Assembly (NCBI GenBank): GCA_963575745.1
Contig: CAUYUJ010006369.1
Location: 469,547-533,546, forward strand
Length of the DNA: 64,000 nt
Source of the DNA: Prorocentrum cordatum
Lineage: Eukaryota > Sar > Dinophyceae > Prorocentrales > Prorocentraceae
Direction of reading: 5' to 3'
Shown here: positions 11,233-22,960 of the stretch, in pieces
Layout: every line of letters starts with the position of its first letter
Position numbering within the stretch: the first letter of the stretch is position 1
Notes under the pieces: generated by a model
What the model was told of the DNA's origin: nothing
What the model saw: only the letters and a program-made list of their open reading frames with translations
Database searches by the model: none
Position numbers and translations under genes: made by a program

Positions 11233-11985
11233 GTTTGCTTTCGCGTTCGTGGCCTCTTGGAGCCTCGGTGGGGCCGTTTGGGGCCTCTTGGCGCCTCTTT
11301 TTAGGCCTCTTGGAGAACTCGGGAGGCCTCCAGGGGGCCTCCTGAGCTCTCGTGACGGTCTCTTGGGGGGCTTTCGGCGGGCTCTTGGCGGTATTTGTTG
11401 GTCCTCTTGGGGCCTGGGGCCTGACGTTGTTGGTCCTCTTGGGGCCTCACGGGAGCTTATTGGGGCGTCTTGGGGGTGTCTTGGAGAGTCTCTTGGGGCC
11501 TCTTTCGGGGTCCTGGGCGCCTTCTGGGGCGGAGGGCTCGATTTTTCAGTTCTCGGTTCCCTTCTTGAGCCCCTCTTGGGCCCGTCTTGGGGCCTCTTGG
11601 TCCGCCTTGGGCAGCACTTGGGCCGTCTGGGGGGCGCTCTTGGGCCGCTCCGGGGCCGTCTTGGGAGCCTCGTGGGCTGTCTTGGAGCAGTCTTGAAGGC
11701 CTCTTGGGCCCTCTTGGAGCGTCCGGAAGCGAAAAGGCCAGAACGCAAAAAAACATAGAAAAAACCAATGAAAATCAACGATTTTGGCAACTTGGGGCCC
11801 TCTTCGGAGGCCTCTTGGAAGGCCCTTGGAGCGTCTTGGAGGCCTCTTGGGCTGTCTTGGGGCCATCTGGGGCGTCTTCGGGCGATCTTTGGCCGTCTCG
11901 GGCCTCTCTTGGACCGTCTAGAAAGCTTCTCGGGGCCCTCTTGGACCGATCTGGAGCCCTCTTGGACTCCGAAACAGAACTCCGG
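11233..11985 (+). repeat. CTTGG array with A-rich core
   Basis: Same family as the array at the window start. An A-rich core at about 11735-11790 holds AAAATCAACGATTTT (11771-11785), a near-perfect inverted repeat. The segment GGGGCGGAGGGCTCGA upstream also recurs in other blocks. Confidence 0.85.
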
Positions 11986-12000
11986 CATCTCTGGCCCGAC

Positions 12001-12058
12001 CTTGCCGGGACTTTGCCGGGGACTTGCCGGGGACTTGCCGGGACCTTGCCGGGGTACT
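12001..12058 (+). repeat. Short CTTGCCGGGGA tandem repeat
   Basis: Five near-identical copies of an 11-12 base unit. Confidence 0.85.
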
Positions 12059-12179
12059 TTTCGTCCAGGGACCCCCAGGGGCCGCCCCGCGCGCGCGAAC
12101 TAGAAATACTGTTAACCAGGTGCCGGAGATCTTAGCACGCCCTGGCCCGTTGGGCCGGCGAATTTCTGGACTATTTTAC

Positions 12180-12960
12180 TATTTGGGGGGGGGGGGGCTA
12201 TTTCTAATCTGTCGTCTACAATCCGCCTGTAGGAGACCATGCCCGACCTAAATGCAGCTCCTGAAGCCAAAGTGCCACATGGGCAGCCAGTGAGGCTCCA
12301 CTGGCAAACGTGCAGGCCCAGCCACGGCGGGGGGGAGCAGGTGGCTAGCGCACGTGGCAGTGGGGCCCCATTGTCAAATGGTTTCTTTGGGGGCCAGGTC
12401 TGGGCGGCCAAGGACGTCCGATGCTCGATTTGACAGCCGAGGCGCGGGCGTCGAGCTCCGATTGCCCATGTGTCAGTCGGGGTCCAATGTCAACCGGGGG
12501 GGCGCGAGTCGCGGGAATTGAGCTCCGATTGCCTGTTGACCGTGGGGGGCCATATTCAAATGAGCAATCTTGGGGGCTAGGCCGAGGCGGGCGAATTGAG
12601 CTCCGATCGTCAAATTGGCAAAGGGAATCCCGTTGTCAAATGGGTCATCGGGGTACACGATTGCTGATTTTATCATGGGATCCCCACTGTCAAGCAGGGA
12701 ATCGAAAGGGAACTGTTGCCGACGGCCCGTTTGATTTTGGGGATCCTAATATCAAACGGGCAAAGTTCGTTTTGCATTTTCCGCTGCAATTTTGCTCCCA
12801 CCCCCCACCCCCTGTCTGGGGGTGATTACTGGGGGGGAGAATATCACACGCCTTGATGACCCCAAAGGGGTCGACGGACTCAGCGACTGCCCCCAAAGCC
12901 CGTTGCTATCCACCAGAAGGCCTGGCACCGCTAAGAATGGCCTGCGCTCGGGGCATTTCT
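12180..12960. repeat. Diverged GAGCTCCGAT / GTCAAATGGG repeats
   Basis: GAGCTCCGAT recurs at about 12453, 12519 and 12598, and TGTCAAATGG-like phrases recur between them, giving a loose unit of 65-80 bases. No gene recognised. Confidence 0.45.
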
Positions 12961-13021
12961 TCTTTGGTATTTCGGTTGTGTGGATTCGTGCAAAGCCTAT
13001 TGACACTGACTGCGGAGTCGG

Positions 13022-13063
13022 CTAGAACCTAAGCGTGCGCGCGTAGCGTGCGCGTAGTTCTAG
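13022..13063 (+). repeat. CTAGAAC hairpin, copy 1
   Basis: Arms CTAGAAC and GTTCTAG enclose an inner alternating GTGCGCGCG stem. Related hairpins lie at 13641-13682 and 25017-25052. All three are followed at once by TA-rich simple sequence. Confidence 0.7.
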
Positions 13064-13500
13064 TATGCCTATATATACATATATATACATACATACATAT
13101 ACACCCATACATCGACACATACAAATTCACATGCATATACATACGCACACATGCTAGTACACATGCTCATATACATGTGCGCATACATGTACATATACAG
13201 CTACACACTCATCTACACATACACCTACATTTACATGTGTATATATATATATACATTATACCGTATACGTTATATACGATCCATTATAGTTTATACATAT
13301 GTATATATGTATACGCGTACACATGCATACACATATAACGGTACGCATCTATACATATATATATATACATACATACACAGTTCCATGCACATGTATATAT
13401 ATATGTTCACATAGAAATGCATTGGCATGCACACCTGTACATATACATACACATATATATACACATGCATATACATATACGTCGACATATACATACACAG
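13064..13500. repeat. Compound ATAC/ATAT microsatellite
   Basis: Over 400 bases of TACA/TATA/CACA steps lying between two CTAGAAC hairpins. Confidence 0.9.
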
Positions 13501-13640
13501 ATCTACGACGACGACTTCTTGGCCCATTATTAGGTCGCTGTGGGATGGCCTCAGGAGGTCTTGGAAGTCACTTGGGCCTTTGGCGTAGTTCTTGGGTGGC
13601 CCAGAGGGATTGGTCTTCAAAGTTCGACCGCGAAGCCTAG

Positions 13641-13682
13641 CTAGAACCTACGCGCGTGCGAAGCGTGCGCGTGTGATTCTAG
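13641..13682 (+). repeat. CTAGAAC hairpin, copy 2
   Basis: CTAGAA and TTCTAG arms with an inner CGCGCGTGC/GCGTGCGCG stem, followed by a TG run and then TATATATA. Confidence 0.7.
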
Positions 13683-13849
13683 TGTGTGTGTGTATTTATA
13701 TATAGAGATAGATCAAAGCTCGCGGGATATCCATGGCTGCTACGGAGACCCATTTTAGCACGAGCACGGTAGAGCCTTCACCAGCAATATACAGCGGACC
13801 AAGAAACGGAGAGGAGTGAACACGTCATTGCATCGTTACGACTTAGGGT

Positions 13850-14620
13850 TCACTACAGCGTAGTAGGTGTAGAAGGTGTTGCCATTCATGTCGTGCTGCT
13901 GAGTACTGAGAGAAGCCCATAGACTTAAAACTGAGATCATGTACATGTTTCTCGTGCCAGGCTTGGTTTAGGATGGTGTGTGCTTCCGATGCGTGCTCAT
14001 GTGCTCGACGCGTCCAGCGGTGCCGACGTGCGCGAGGGTGTTCACGATGTCGGGCGCGCAGGCGTCCAAGGTGCGGGCTACTCCGATTATTAGCCAGAGG
14101 GCGTGAACATGCCATTTGCGCGCTCCCCAGGGCGTGTACACGATGTGAGGGGGTGATGTCCAGGACGCCAGGATGTGAGGGCGTGTACACGATGTGAGGA
14201 CGTGTACACGATGCGAGCAGAAGCCAGGAACTACACCCAGGAGCCGGTTGCAGGCACCGGCTTCGTTCTTTCGTCGGGGTTCCCAGGGCCATACAGCGGA
14301 GGCCTCGGAGGTGCTCGCGAGATCTGCCAGCGCCCCTCGACAGGCCAGCGGGACCTTTGGCGAGGGCACCGTTGTCCAGTGTACAGACTCTCGGAGCCCA
14401 GCTGGTAGACGAAGCTTGCTGACTCAGGAGGGTCTCCAGCTCGGCGAGGCTTGGGGTCCTGAATGCAGCGAGCTTGCAGGTATACGAACTGAAACAGCGC
14501 CACCGCCTCTGTCAGACAAGCCTCACCAGAACGAAAGAGGGCCTTCTGAAGCAACGGCGGGAAACTGTGGCAGAGTTGCGTTACACGTGCGCGTGACTTA
14601 CGACCGCCGAGAACTATCTT
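13850..14620 (-). pseudogene. Possible coding relic, unidentified
   Basis: The minus-strand frame at about 14590-14240 contains LLQKALFRSGEACLTEAVAL and DPKPRRAGDPPESASFVYQL, which look protein-like. Further downstream, APDIVNTLAHVGTAGRVEHM appears in another frame. A small tandem repeat of CGTGTACACGATGTGAGG (about 14125-14217) lies inside and breaks the reading. The relic adjoins the left end of the satellite element at 14620. No family recognised. Confidence 0.25.
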
Positions 14621-15050
14621 GGCGAAAGACCCAACCACATGCAGTTGTGAATACCGCAATTATGAACATCATCCTTGCCCGCGCTCCCTATGGGGCCACG
14701 AACCGTGTGAGGGGCGTGCCGAAATGCGTGGCGGGGCACACAACGCGAGCGAAGACGATATGTTTGTGTGCGAGAGACTGAGCGCGGCGAGTGAGTCTGA
14801 TTGTGAATGAGTCTGCGTGCGAATCAGTCTACGTGCATAAACGTCGACGCCCATGTCGGCACGCTCCTCCCGAGGATCGCGCCTGCTTCCTTCCTTTTTT
14901 TTGTGTTTCTCTCTCTCTCTCTCTCTCTCTTTGCCCGTGCACGCCCATGTCCGAGGCTGCGGGCGCGGCGCCGCACGGAGTCCCCGCGACGCACGCCGGT
15001 CGCCCCGAAGGGGTCCCGGCGACGAGCACGGGTCGTCTGCTGCGCGAAGC

Positions 15051-15088
<38 letters not shown>

Positions 15089-15987
15089 CAACAAAAAAAA
15101 CTAATTGGCTGGCTGATAGCGGGCAAGGCTGTGGCCGATGGGAACAGACGACGGGGGCGAGCGAGGCTCCGGGCAGAGGTCAGCGCGGACTTCCCGCGAC
15201 GCGCGCTGGTCGCCCCGAGAGGGCGAGGAAGAGGGAAAGGAGGAGGAGTGGGAGGGGACTCTCTTTCCCGTTCGCCTGTGGGGCCGCGAGCATGGCGGCG
15301 GCGGCGCCGACGGCGGCGACGGCGGCATTGGCGGCGGCGACAGCGGCCACGGCGGTCCTCCTCCTCTTCCTCCTCCTCCTCCTCCTTCTCCTCCTCCTCC
15401 TCCTCCTCCTCCCTCCCTCCCTATGGGGCCACGAAGCGTATGAGGGGTGTGCCAAAATAGGGCGGCGGCGCCATGCGGGCTGCGCCACCGGGACCTTAGA
15501 TGGAGCTCCCCATCGGGCCACAACACGCGTGAGGGGTGTGCCACAATGGGGCGGCGGCGCCATGCGGGCTGCGCCACTGGGACCTTAGGTGGAGCTCCCG
15601 ATGGGCCACGAAACGTGTGAGGGGTGTGCCAAAATGGAGCGGCGGCGCCATGCGGGCTGCGCCACTGGGACCTTCGATGGATCTCCCCATGGGGCCACGA
15701 AGCGTGTGAGAGGTGTGCCGAAACAGAGACATGCGGAAAACAAAGACAAGGAAGGGGAGGAGGAGGAGGAGGAGGAAGGAGGAGGAGGAGGAGGAGGAGG
15801 AGGAGGAGGAGGAGGAGGAGGAGGAGGAGGAGAGGAGAGGAGGAGGAGAGGAGAGAGAGAGAGAGAAGAGAGGAGAGGAGAGGAGAGAAGAGAAGAGGAG
15901 AGGAGAGGAGAGGAGAGAAGAGGAGAGGAGGAGACGCGCGGCACCGTCTCTTCAAAACGAGGACCCAACACCACAGGATGGTTGGGG
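14620..15987 (+). repeat. Composite satellite element, copy 1
   Basis: Left end GGCGAAAGACCCAACCACAT and TGAATACCGCAATTATGAAC; a satellite half unit near 14690-14735; an inserted block (14736-15415) with CT, GA and CCT runs; about four satellite units (15420-15715) of GGGGCCACGAAGCG...GGTGTGCC...GGACCTT-GGTGGA; the junction GAAACAGAGACATGCGG; a GAG/GAGAGG microsatellite (15755-15930); and the right end CGAGGACCCAACACCACAGG then ATGGTTGGG. Long frames on both strands are translations of these repeats. Confidence 0.75.
14736..15415. repeat. Block with CT, GA and CCT microsatellites inside copy 1
   Basis: Contains a CT run (about 14908-14931), a GA run (about 15049-15087) and a CCT run (about 15355-15420) in GC-rich DNA. 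Its absence from the other copies of the composite element suggests a later insertion. Confidence 0.45.
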
Positions 15988-15999
15988 AAGACACTTCTA

Positions 16000-17330
16000 A
16001 CACGAGATTGCGAGACGCAAACTGTGATCGCCGTAAGCAACGCATGCACGTGAACGCCGATGCCCGTCTTTGGCAAACCTAAAAAAACATCCGTTTGAAT
16101 CGTGTGCGTGGCCTCAAGGAACGTATTCGACAGAAATATACGCAGGCATTGCCACAAGCCAGTTTTGAGAATTGATGCCGTCACCGACGCGTGAGGTGCG
16201 CGGTCGCAAAAATCCGAACGCATTGCAAGTTTAGCCCACCAACCTGCAATCATGTTTTTTTTTTTGAACGGGTGCTGACAATATCGGATATACATCCACG
16301 GAAGCAAATGGGGCACATGTGCGCGTATGCTCACGAATCGGAGTATCTCGAGCAGCCGGCAACGCACCAGCAGCACACGGAAGCAAGGGCGCACAGAGAA
16401 CAAGCATGAGGATCAGTTTGAGGTTGTGACATTTATAAATTGTATTGCCAAAAAGTAAACGAGTTGTTGATGAGGGTGGCACACGCAGCCAAAACAATAT
16501 TGGCACCATTGGTAAGGGTACTGGGCGACCACAGTGCGAGCATGGATGCGTTCTCGCGCATCCAAGTATTGTGAAACGCGATAAATACAAACAGAGGAGA
16601 AATCTGGGAACCATCAGCCACCGAGCAATATTCATCAGTTGTACAAGGGCAGCCAGAGCTGGAAAGCCTCTTGGTACATCGACGTCTGCTGGGACCGCCA
16701 ATGGGCCTGCTGAGTCTCCAAGCGTGTGCGGTAGATGGCGCGCGTGCTCCTGTTGAAGTCGCGGTGTGTCATGTATGCGAATCTCTCTATCTCGGCGGAG
16801 GTGCATAGCCATGGTGTGTCCGATCTGCAGGAATCGCCAATCCGAAGGACAACTGCACGATCAACAAAGACTCTTGTCTTGCTGCACAACCGATCGAGAA
16901 CATAACATGAACGGATACGGAAGCCAGGGTGCGGTACACAAAGCCGTCTGACGGTGAATGCTCCCTTTTACTTGGCACGCATAAATGAAAAGTGAGTGTC
17001 GAATCGTATGTTCAAGTCGGGGGCCTCCAAGTCAGGCAGCTGGACGAGTAGCGTTCGTATAGCCGCGTGCGTCCAGAACCACCTGAGAAGGAGAATCAGT
17101 GTGTCCAATCACGATCGCGGCAACTGATCCTGCGGGGCTCGAGATTTACACGCGTATGCAGCCCTTGAGTGGGCTTTGAGTTGGCCTCTAAAGCTCGGGT
17201 TCTGGAGGCATTGGTACAACATGAGTGAGAATGTGAGGAGCTGCACGGCAAACATCAAACGGACTATTCGAGAATAATCTGCAATTTGAGCACAGTAGTG
17301 TTGAATTTCAAGCGGCTGGAGCACACATGC
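16000..17330 (-). pseudogene. Relic of a probable membrane protein
   Basis: Protein-like minus-strand pieces run from high to low coordinate: a hydrophobic segment with RIVRLMFAVQLLTFSLMLYQ (about 17270), LLVQLPDLEAPDLNIRFDTH (about 17030), SIGCAARQESLLIVQLSFGL (about 16880), RFAYMTHRDFNRSTRAIYRT (about 16770), then WSPSTLTNGANIVLAACATL (about 16500). They lie in different frames, with stops between them. A pyrimidine tract and AG precede the 17060 piece, so some breaks could be introns. The alternation of hydrophobic and soluble parts recalls multi-pass channels, but no family-defining residue is visible. Confidence 0.3.
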
Positions 17331-17477
17331 GGCTTACCCTGCACCTCGCTTCCAAGCTTGGAATCCGATGAATCAAAATTGATTATTTCTGCAAGGCTCA
17401 CAGGTCGTTCGAGGACTTCGCCCGACACTCGTACAATAATCTACATGCAAGTCCAATCCGAGTTGAGACAAACGCAC

Positions 17478-17590
17478 GCGCGCGCACACACACACACACC
17501 ACACACACACACACCACACCACAAACACACACCCACACACGCAATCGCATGCTTACGCGCACGCGCACGCGCACGCACGCGAGCACGCAG
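17478..17590. repeat. (CA)n / (CGCA)n microsatellite
   Basis: CA-rich run with CACC interruptions, passing into ACGCGC repeats. Confidence 0.9.
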
Positions 17591-17599
17591 GCACGAGCG

Positions 17600-18480
17600 C
17601 CCATGACAATTGGAGTTGGTGTGCGCGGGACGGGGTTCTCATCATCTGAACCGCGACCCCTTCCAGAATTCGCCCTTATGGGGAACATCATTCCATGCAC
17701 TTGCGCCCCATAAGCACCATGTTGCCCATGTACAAAGAAGGCGGCGGCCGAGGCGAAGGAGGAAGAGAAGGTGGATGAGGAGAGCGAAGGATGGTGACGA
17801 CGATGTGAAGAAGTAGGAGGAAGAGCGAGCAACAGGGGGAGAAAATGACAGAATGAGCGGAGGAGGTGGAGCATGACTATGCCAACTGAACGGTTGTGCG
17901 GTCCCAGGAGCGACTCCTTGGAGAGCGGCTCCCAGGCGCGCAGCGACGAGGACCCCGTCCGCGGGGGGAGCAGTTCGAACTCCGACCTCGAGGCTACGCT
18001 CGGCCTCGTACCGCGTGCCTCGGGCGTGTGGAGCCGCCAACGGCGCAGAGGCGCTGACGCTGGGCAGGCCCATCCCGGGCCCAGGATCCGCACAGCATGC
18101 GGGCTACCCTTGGCCTGGTCAGGGCATCGATGCACGCAGCACTCCGGGGCCCGGGGTGGGCCCGGGCCAGCACCGGCGTCGGTGTGAAAAACAGGGGGGC
18201 CTTTGGGCCGACCGCAGCGGGCCTTCCGGTGCTTCCACGACGTCCCAGGAGCAGCAGGAGTGAATTGCCACGTCTTCCTTTCAGGAGGGGGAAACAGACA
18301 CAGACACAAGTAAACACATATTTCCAGGAACATCTGCGAAGATATGGGAGATGAAGGAAAGACGAAAGTCCACGAATATGTAAAGACATGGGCGTATCCT
18401 GGGATTTGTGTTTATTGCGAAGGCCTTACGGCGGGTGCCGCCGACCCTGAGTGAGGACGACGACGAAGACAGCGACGATG
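17600..18480. other. No gene recognised
   Basis: Frames of 80-310 residues exist on both strands but show no domain, and they overlap each other. The longest (minus, to 18333) runs through the CA microsatellite. I support no gene here. Confidence 0.45.
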
Positions 18481-18499
18481 AAGAGATTCAAAAGGCGAA

Positions 18500-18830
18500 G
18501 GAAAATCTTTGATTTTGGCCTTCTTGGGTTCTCTTGGGAGAGCTCCTGGGACTCTCTTGGGCCTCTGGGGCCTCTTGGTGGCGTCTGGGGCGCCTTTTGG
18601 GGCCTCCTGGGGGCCTCTTGGGACGGAAGGCTCGAAATGTCGGTTGGTGGATTCCCTCTCAGGAGCCTCTTGGGGCCGTCTCGGGCTGTATTTGGGGCCG
18701 TATTTGGGGGCCGGCTTGGGGCCGTCTTGGGCTGTTTTGGAGCGCTTTTGGCAGGCTCGTGGGTCGTCTTGGCCGATTTGGGGGGCTTCCTCGGCCCTTT
18801 TGAAGCTTCGGAAGCTCGAAGAGGCGAGGA
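18500..18830 (+). repeat. CTTGG array with AAAATCTTTGATTTT core
   Basis: The core at 18502-18516 opens the array. GGACGGAAGGCTCGAAA near 18620 matches the equivalent phrase in other blocks. Confidence 0.85.
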
Positions 18831-18869
18831 CGCGGAAAAACACAGAACAATTTAATCAAATTCGTCCTG

Positions 18870-20385
18870 GAGCTCTTCGGGAGGAGGGAAGACGACGAGG
18901 AAGAGGAGGAGGAGGAGGACCGATTGTCTTGCTCTTCTAGCTTTTCCTGCTCCTCCTCTTCCCCGGACCTCCAACGGACTGAGTGACGAGGAGTAGGGAG
19001 AGAAAGGACGAGGGAGGGGGAGGATGAGGGAGGGGGAAGGAGGAGGGAGGGGGGAGGTGAAGGGAGAAAGAAGAGGGGGGAAGAGCACTGGGTGGATCAG
19101 GAATTGGAGGGAGGAGGAGAGGGGGTGTTTGTTTATTTGTGTGTCCCTGGGCCCCTTCATCCTTCCCTTACGCCGCATCGCTGCGGCGTGTTGCCAAAGT
19201 AACGGATTCCCGCGTGGTCCCCACCCGCTCGTGGAAGCAAATGATTGGCTCACGTGGAGTCACCGTGTGGACGGCTCGGCCTGGCCAGCAAAACTCGAAC
19301 GGTGGACAGTTTTGTCGAGGACCCCGCGCGCCGCCATTGTATCGCACCTGCCATGCCCGCGCCGGGTCGCTGGGGAAGGGTGGAATGATGCTGCGGATGA
19401 GAAGACGCAGGGATGGGAAGGCGGGGGATGAGAGGGCTTGACGAAGATGGCATGAAGAAAGGACGGAGGTTTGATTGTAGCATCCGCCCGAATAGCAGAG
19501 CACTTGCCAGATAAATAGTTATCTTTCTGCCCGCCTCAACACACACACACACCCTGCCGGGACTGCGGGCGACCCAGGGGCGCAGGTGGGACGTGCACGC
19601 AGGCCTACTCGCCCGCGATTCTCACCCTGGCCGCCGCCACTCTCATACCTCGGACAGGGATCCAGGGAGCTGTTCAGAGTGGTGGCAGGGAGGGGTGACT
19701 CGGCGGGGCCTTCCACGGACAGATCCATCCTGGGGCACCTTCTGGATTCCTTCCTTGATCCCACCGGGCCCTCTGAAGAACTCACCATGCCTCTCATCGC
19801 TCTCTTAGGCACCTTCCGTGCGCGGTAGCGAAGCAGGGCGCGCCGGCAGGCGGATGATTTGTCGGCTGAAGCGCGAGCGCGGGTGTGTATATGTGCGTAT
19901 GTGTGTGTCTGTGTGGCTGGGTCCATCTGCTGCCCGCTTGAGGACCCTCTGCGCTGCCGACTTAACATTGCGTGTGGCTCCGCGGGGTTCGTTTGCCGAG
20001 TCAGCTCTTTTGAGGAGCCGACGCGAAAAGTTGGAAAGATAAGGATGCTTGCCGAGCCAGCTCTGCTGGGGAGCATTCTGGGGATCGAGGCCCGGCACGC
20101 TGTCTGGTACATTGGTGGCAGAAGAAGAGTAGCGAGGCATGGCACGCTTCAAGAAGTGATGCATGGTTGTGCCTGCTTCGTTGTACGCTTCAGGAAGAGA
20201 TTCTGCTTTCCTCGGGCCGGCTCCGCTCCGGCAGGAGCAGCACGGCGACGGCAATGGCGTGAAGGTCTCCATCAAGGCCGCGCCGCTCTCTGCCCTGTGA
20301 CCGCGCTCGACCACGGGCGCTGCGAGGGCGAAAGGCACGGGTGACTGGGCGGAACTCGAGGAACCAAACAAGCGAGAATAACATA
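18870..20385. other. No supported gene; purine-rich and mixed DNA
   Basis: 18880-19110 is GAGG-rich. Around 19500-20370 both strands have frames over 150 residues. The minus one includes YLSNFSRRLLKRADSANEPR, which looks protein-like, but it has no recognisable domain and the opposite strand is equally open. Left unassigned. Confidence 0.4.
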
Positions 20386-20388
20386 CAC

Positions 20389-20545
20389 AAGGGCTCCCAC
20401 GAGGGCGCGAAGTTATTCGCGCTTCGCGATCCTCGTTCCTTCTCTCCCTCCTCCTCGTCCTCCTTTTCTCCCTTTGGGGGGGCGGCGCGAGAGCGCGAAG
20501 TTATTCGCGCTTCGCGGAGCGCGAAGCGCGAAGTTGGGAGCCCTT
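20389..20545. repeat. 157-bp foldback element
   Basis: Ends AAGGGCTCCCA and TGGGAGCCCTT are perfect 11-bp inverted repeats. Inside, GCGCGAAGTTATTCGCGC occurs twice with further GCGCGAAGCGCG palindromes. This is typical of a small foldback or MITE-like element. Confidence 0.7.
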
Positions 20546-20553
20546 GATAAATT

Positions 20554-21001
20554 GTTGGAGGTCCGCTCGGATTTCGTGGATCGGTGCTGGACCCCCTCCC
20601 TCAGGAGCGAAATAGTGACGTACATGTGCACGAGTCCACGTTGGTTTCGCGAGTGCGCATTCCGCGAACGCTCGCATCACGAGGCTGATCTCGCGGAGTG
20701 GGAGGCCGTGTTCATGTACGTGGCTGGGTGCGTACGTCCTTCGTGGGCTCCCTACTCCGTGGCGCGCGGAGCGCGCTGGGGGCGGCGCCAGCGGCGCCGC
20801 CAAGGCGGGCCAGCCGCAGCCGCAGCCGCCGCAGCCGCAGCCGCAACCGCAGCTGCGCCCCGGGGTCTTCATCTCAAGGCCGTCCCCGCAGCCACAGCCG
20901 CAGCGAGCCCGGGGTCTTCATCCCCTGGCCGCAGCCGCAGCAGCCGCAGCCGCAGCCGCAGCCGCAGCGCCGATCTAAGCAATCCGCGCGGAGCTCCAAC
21001 A
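20554..21001. repeat. CGCGGATTTC hairpin element with (CAGCCG)n insert
   Basis: The left arm GGAGGTCCGCTCGGATTTCG and right arm near 20970 (CCGATCTAAG then CAATCCGCGCGGAGCTCC) match the ends of the hairpin family found at 22181-22317 and 48317-48458. The centre is expanded by a CAGCCG hexanucleotide run (about 20810-20985). Confidence 0.55.
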
Positions 21002-21275
21002 GTTTATGTTCGTGCATTATTTTGTTCTGCTGGGAGTGCAGTAGAACTTCAGACTTCCTTCTACTTCGACGACGACGACGACGCGGTGTCTTCTGCTCAA
21101 CGGCGGTCCCTGTGGGACACGTTCCGGGACCCGAGGCTGTCAAATCGATGTGGGATGGAAAACCAGCAGCCAGGATGGACCGATTTTGCACAGATTTCGG
21201 CCTAGCTCGCCTCGCAAGGAGAAGCTTCCTGAGCCGCGTTGTCGTCTTCCTCGTCCTGGGCCTCCTCTTCGTTGA

Positions 21276-21344
21276 GCTCGCCTCATCCCTCTTCTGCTGC
21301 GGCCTGCGTCGCGACGCGCTGCGCAGTGTCGCCGGCCCGCTCCG

Positions 21345-21398
<54 letters not shown>

Positions 21399-21596
21399 TC
21401 TGAGGCCGAGGCCCACAACGACGCGCTGTTGCGGCCTGCGCCCGTCGCGAGCGCGTCCTGCCATCCTGGCGCGTTTGGCCTGACGGCCGACGATCGCCCA
21501 CGAGTGCAGGGCTTGGGTCGTCAATTGATCCAGCGAGCCTCTGCGGGCATGGACTCCGAGTCCGATGGAGAGTGCGACCACGAGGGCTTCGTGTGA
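21276..21596 (+). CDS. C-terminal exon with poly-Asp tract, unidentified
   Basis: Open frame of 106 codons and a TGA with no start codon, so it is a partial exon or fragment. A run of about 17 Asp (21345-21395) is followed by a non-repetitive, natural-looking tail: DESEAEAHNDALLRPAPV, FGLTADDRPRVQGLGRQLIQ and MDSESDGECDHEGFV before the stop. An acidic tail of this kind is common in nuclear proteins. The upstream join is unknown, and other frames across the GAC run are open too. The product is not recognised. Confidence 0.35.
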
Positions 21597-22140
21597 GCCC
21601 GCTTGACTGCCTGGAGACCGTTTTTCCGGGGTCCGGCGATCACCCGGGTCATCGGGCCCGCCCGCCCTTCCCCCCCCCCAGATAGCCAGACTCTGTCGGC
21701 TGCGCAGGTCCGAAGGGGGTACGCAGTGCTGGTTCGCGCGGGCATGCGTGGGGCTGCCCAAAGCGACAAGGTGGGGTTGTCGGCGCCAGCACTTCCCCCC
21801 CCTGTCCCCCCAGCGGATAACTCGGGCTATCGCCGAGAAAGACAGACGATCTCCACTCTTGCAGAAGCTCTAGGCACTTGGGTCACAGACCGCTTGTAGC
21901 TCGCCTGAGCATCGCCCGTTGTCCCGCACTCGCGCCCCTTGCCCTGCGAGGCGGTGCACACGGGCGGCTCGTGGCCAATCACCGAAGCATTCCAAACGAT
22001 CTCCTGCTTTTCGGGCCATGCCGAGCCAAGCCAGGGCTGGTGCGTCGCGCACGTCCTGCGAGTGCCGCGGCGGGAGCGGGGCGTGCTGCGGGCGCCCTTC
22101 GGCGAGCCCAGGCCTCAAGTCGTGCTGAGCGGGCCGACGC
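21597..22140. other. No gene recognised
   Basis: GC-rich. Overlapping frames on both strands lack domains. A C-run lies at about 21669-21679. Confidence 0.4.
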
Positions 22141-22180
22141 GTCGGAGGCCTCGACGAAGAAAAACTGCAGAAGCAGAAAC

Positions 22181-22317
22181 ATTCGGAGCTCCGCGCGGAT
22201 TTCTCGGATCGGTGCTGGACCCCCTTTCCCGTGGTTCGGAGCGCGCCAGGGGCGGCGTCAGAGGCGCCGCAAGGGTAGCCAGCGCCATAACAAGAAATCC
22301 CCGCGGAGCTCCGAATG
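22181..22317. repeat. CGCGGATTTC hairpin element
   Basis: Perfect 15-bp ends ATTCGGAGCTCCGCG and CGCGGAGCTCCGAAT, each continued by GGATTTCT/AGAAATCC, enclose about 105 GC-rich bases. Members of the family lie at 20554-21001, 26672-26760 (half), 27215-27350, 47093-47200, 48317-48458 and 55783-55920. Confidence 0.75.
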
Positions 22318-22424
22318 TATACATATAACGGCGCACCGGGTCCGGGGGCCCGGGGCCGGGACCTCGACCACAAATGTGGGCTCCGGGGGGCCCGGAGGCT
22401 CGTCGGGGCTTGCCGGAGGCCTCC

Positions 22425-22960
22425 CCGGTCAGACAAGACGGCCCAAGAAGCGCCCAAGACGGCCCAAGCAACTTCCAAGAGGCCTCCAAGAGGGCTCCAA
22501 GATGCTGAAGATGGCCTCCAGACGTCCAAGGACGCCCCCAAGACGCCCCAAGAAGCCTCCAACATGCGCCCCAAGAGGGCCCCTAGACGCAAAAATTTGC
22601 CCATTCCCTTCGTAAAACGTACATTTTCACAAAGTTGCCTTTTGGGCTTTCCGACGTTACAGGACGGCCCAAGAGGCGCCCAAGACCGCCCCAAGACGGC
22701 CCAAGAAGCTTCCAAGAGGGCCCCAGGACAGCCCAAGAGGGCCCCAAGACGGCCCAAGAGGCGCCCAAGATGGCCCAAGAGGGCCCCAAGACGGGCCCAA
22801 GAGGGGGCCCAGAGGGGGACCACGAACCGCAAGCTCGAGCCTTCCGCCCCAAGAGGCCGCCAGGAGGCCCCAAGGAGGCCCCTCAAGAGGCCCCAGGAGA
22901 CCCCCAAGAGGCCCAAAGGAGGCCCCGAGAAGCCCCAAATCGGCCCCCAAAATGCTTCGA
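22425..22960 (-). repeat. CTTGG array, reverse orientation
   Basis: GGCCCAAGAGGCC-type units on the plus strand, with an A/T-richer segment at about 22575-22660 and the GCAAGCTCGAGCCTTCCGCC phrase near 22830. The 355-residue plus-strand frame here is a repeat translation. Confidence 0.85.
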
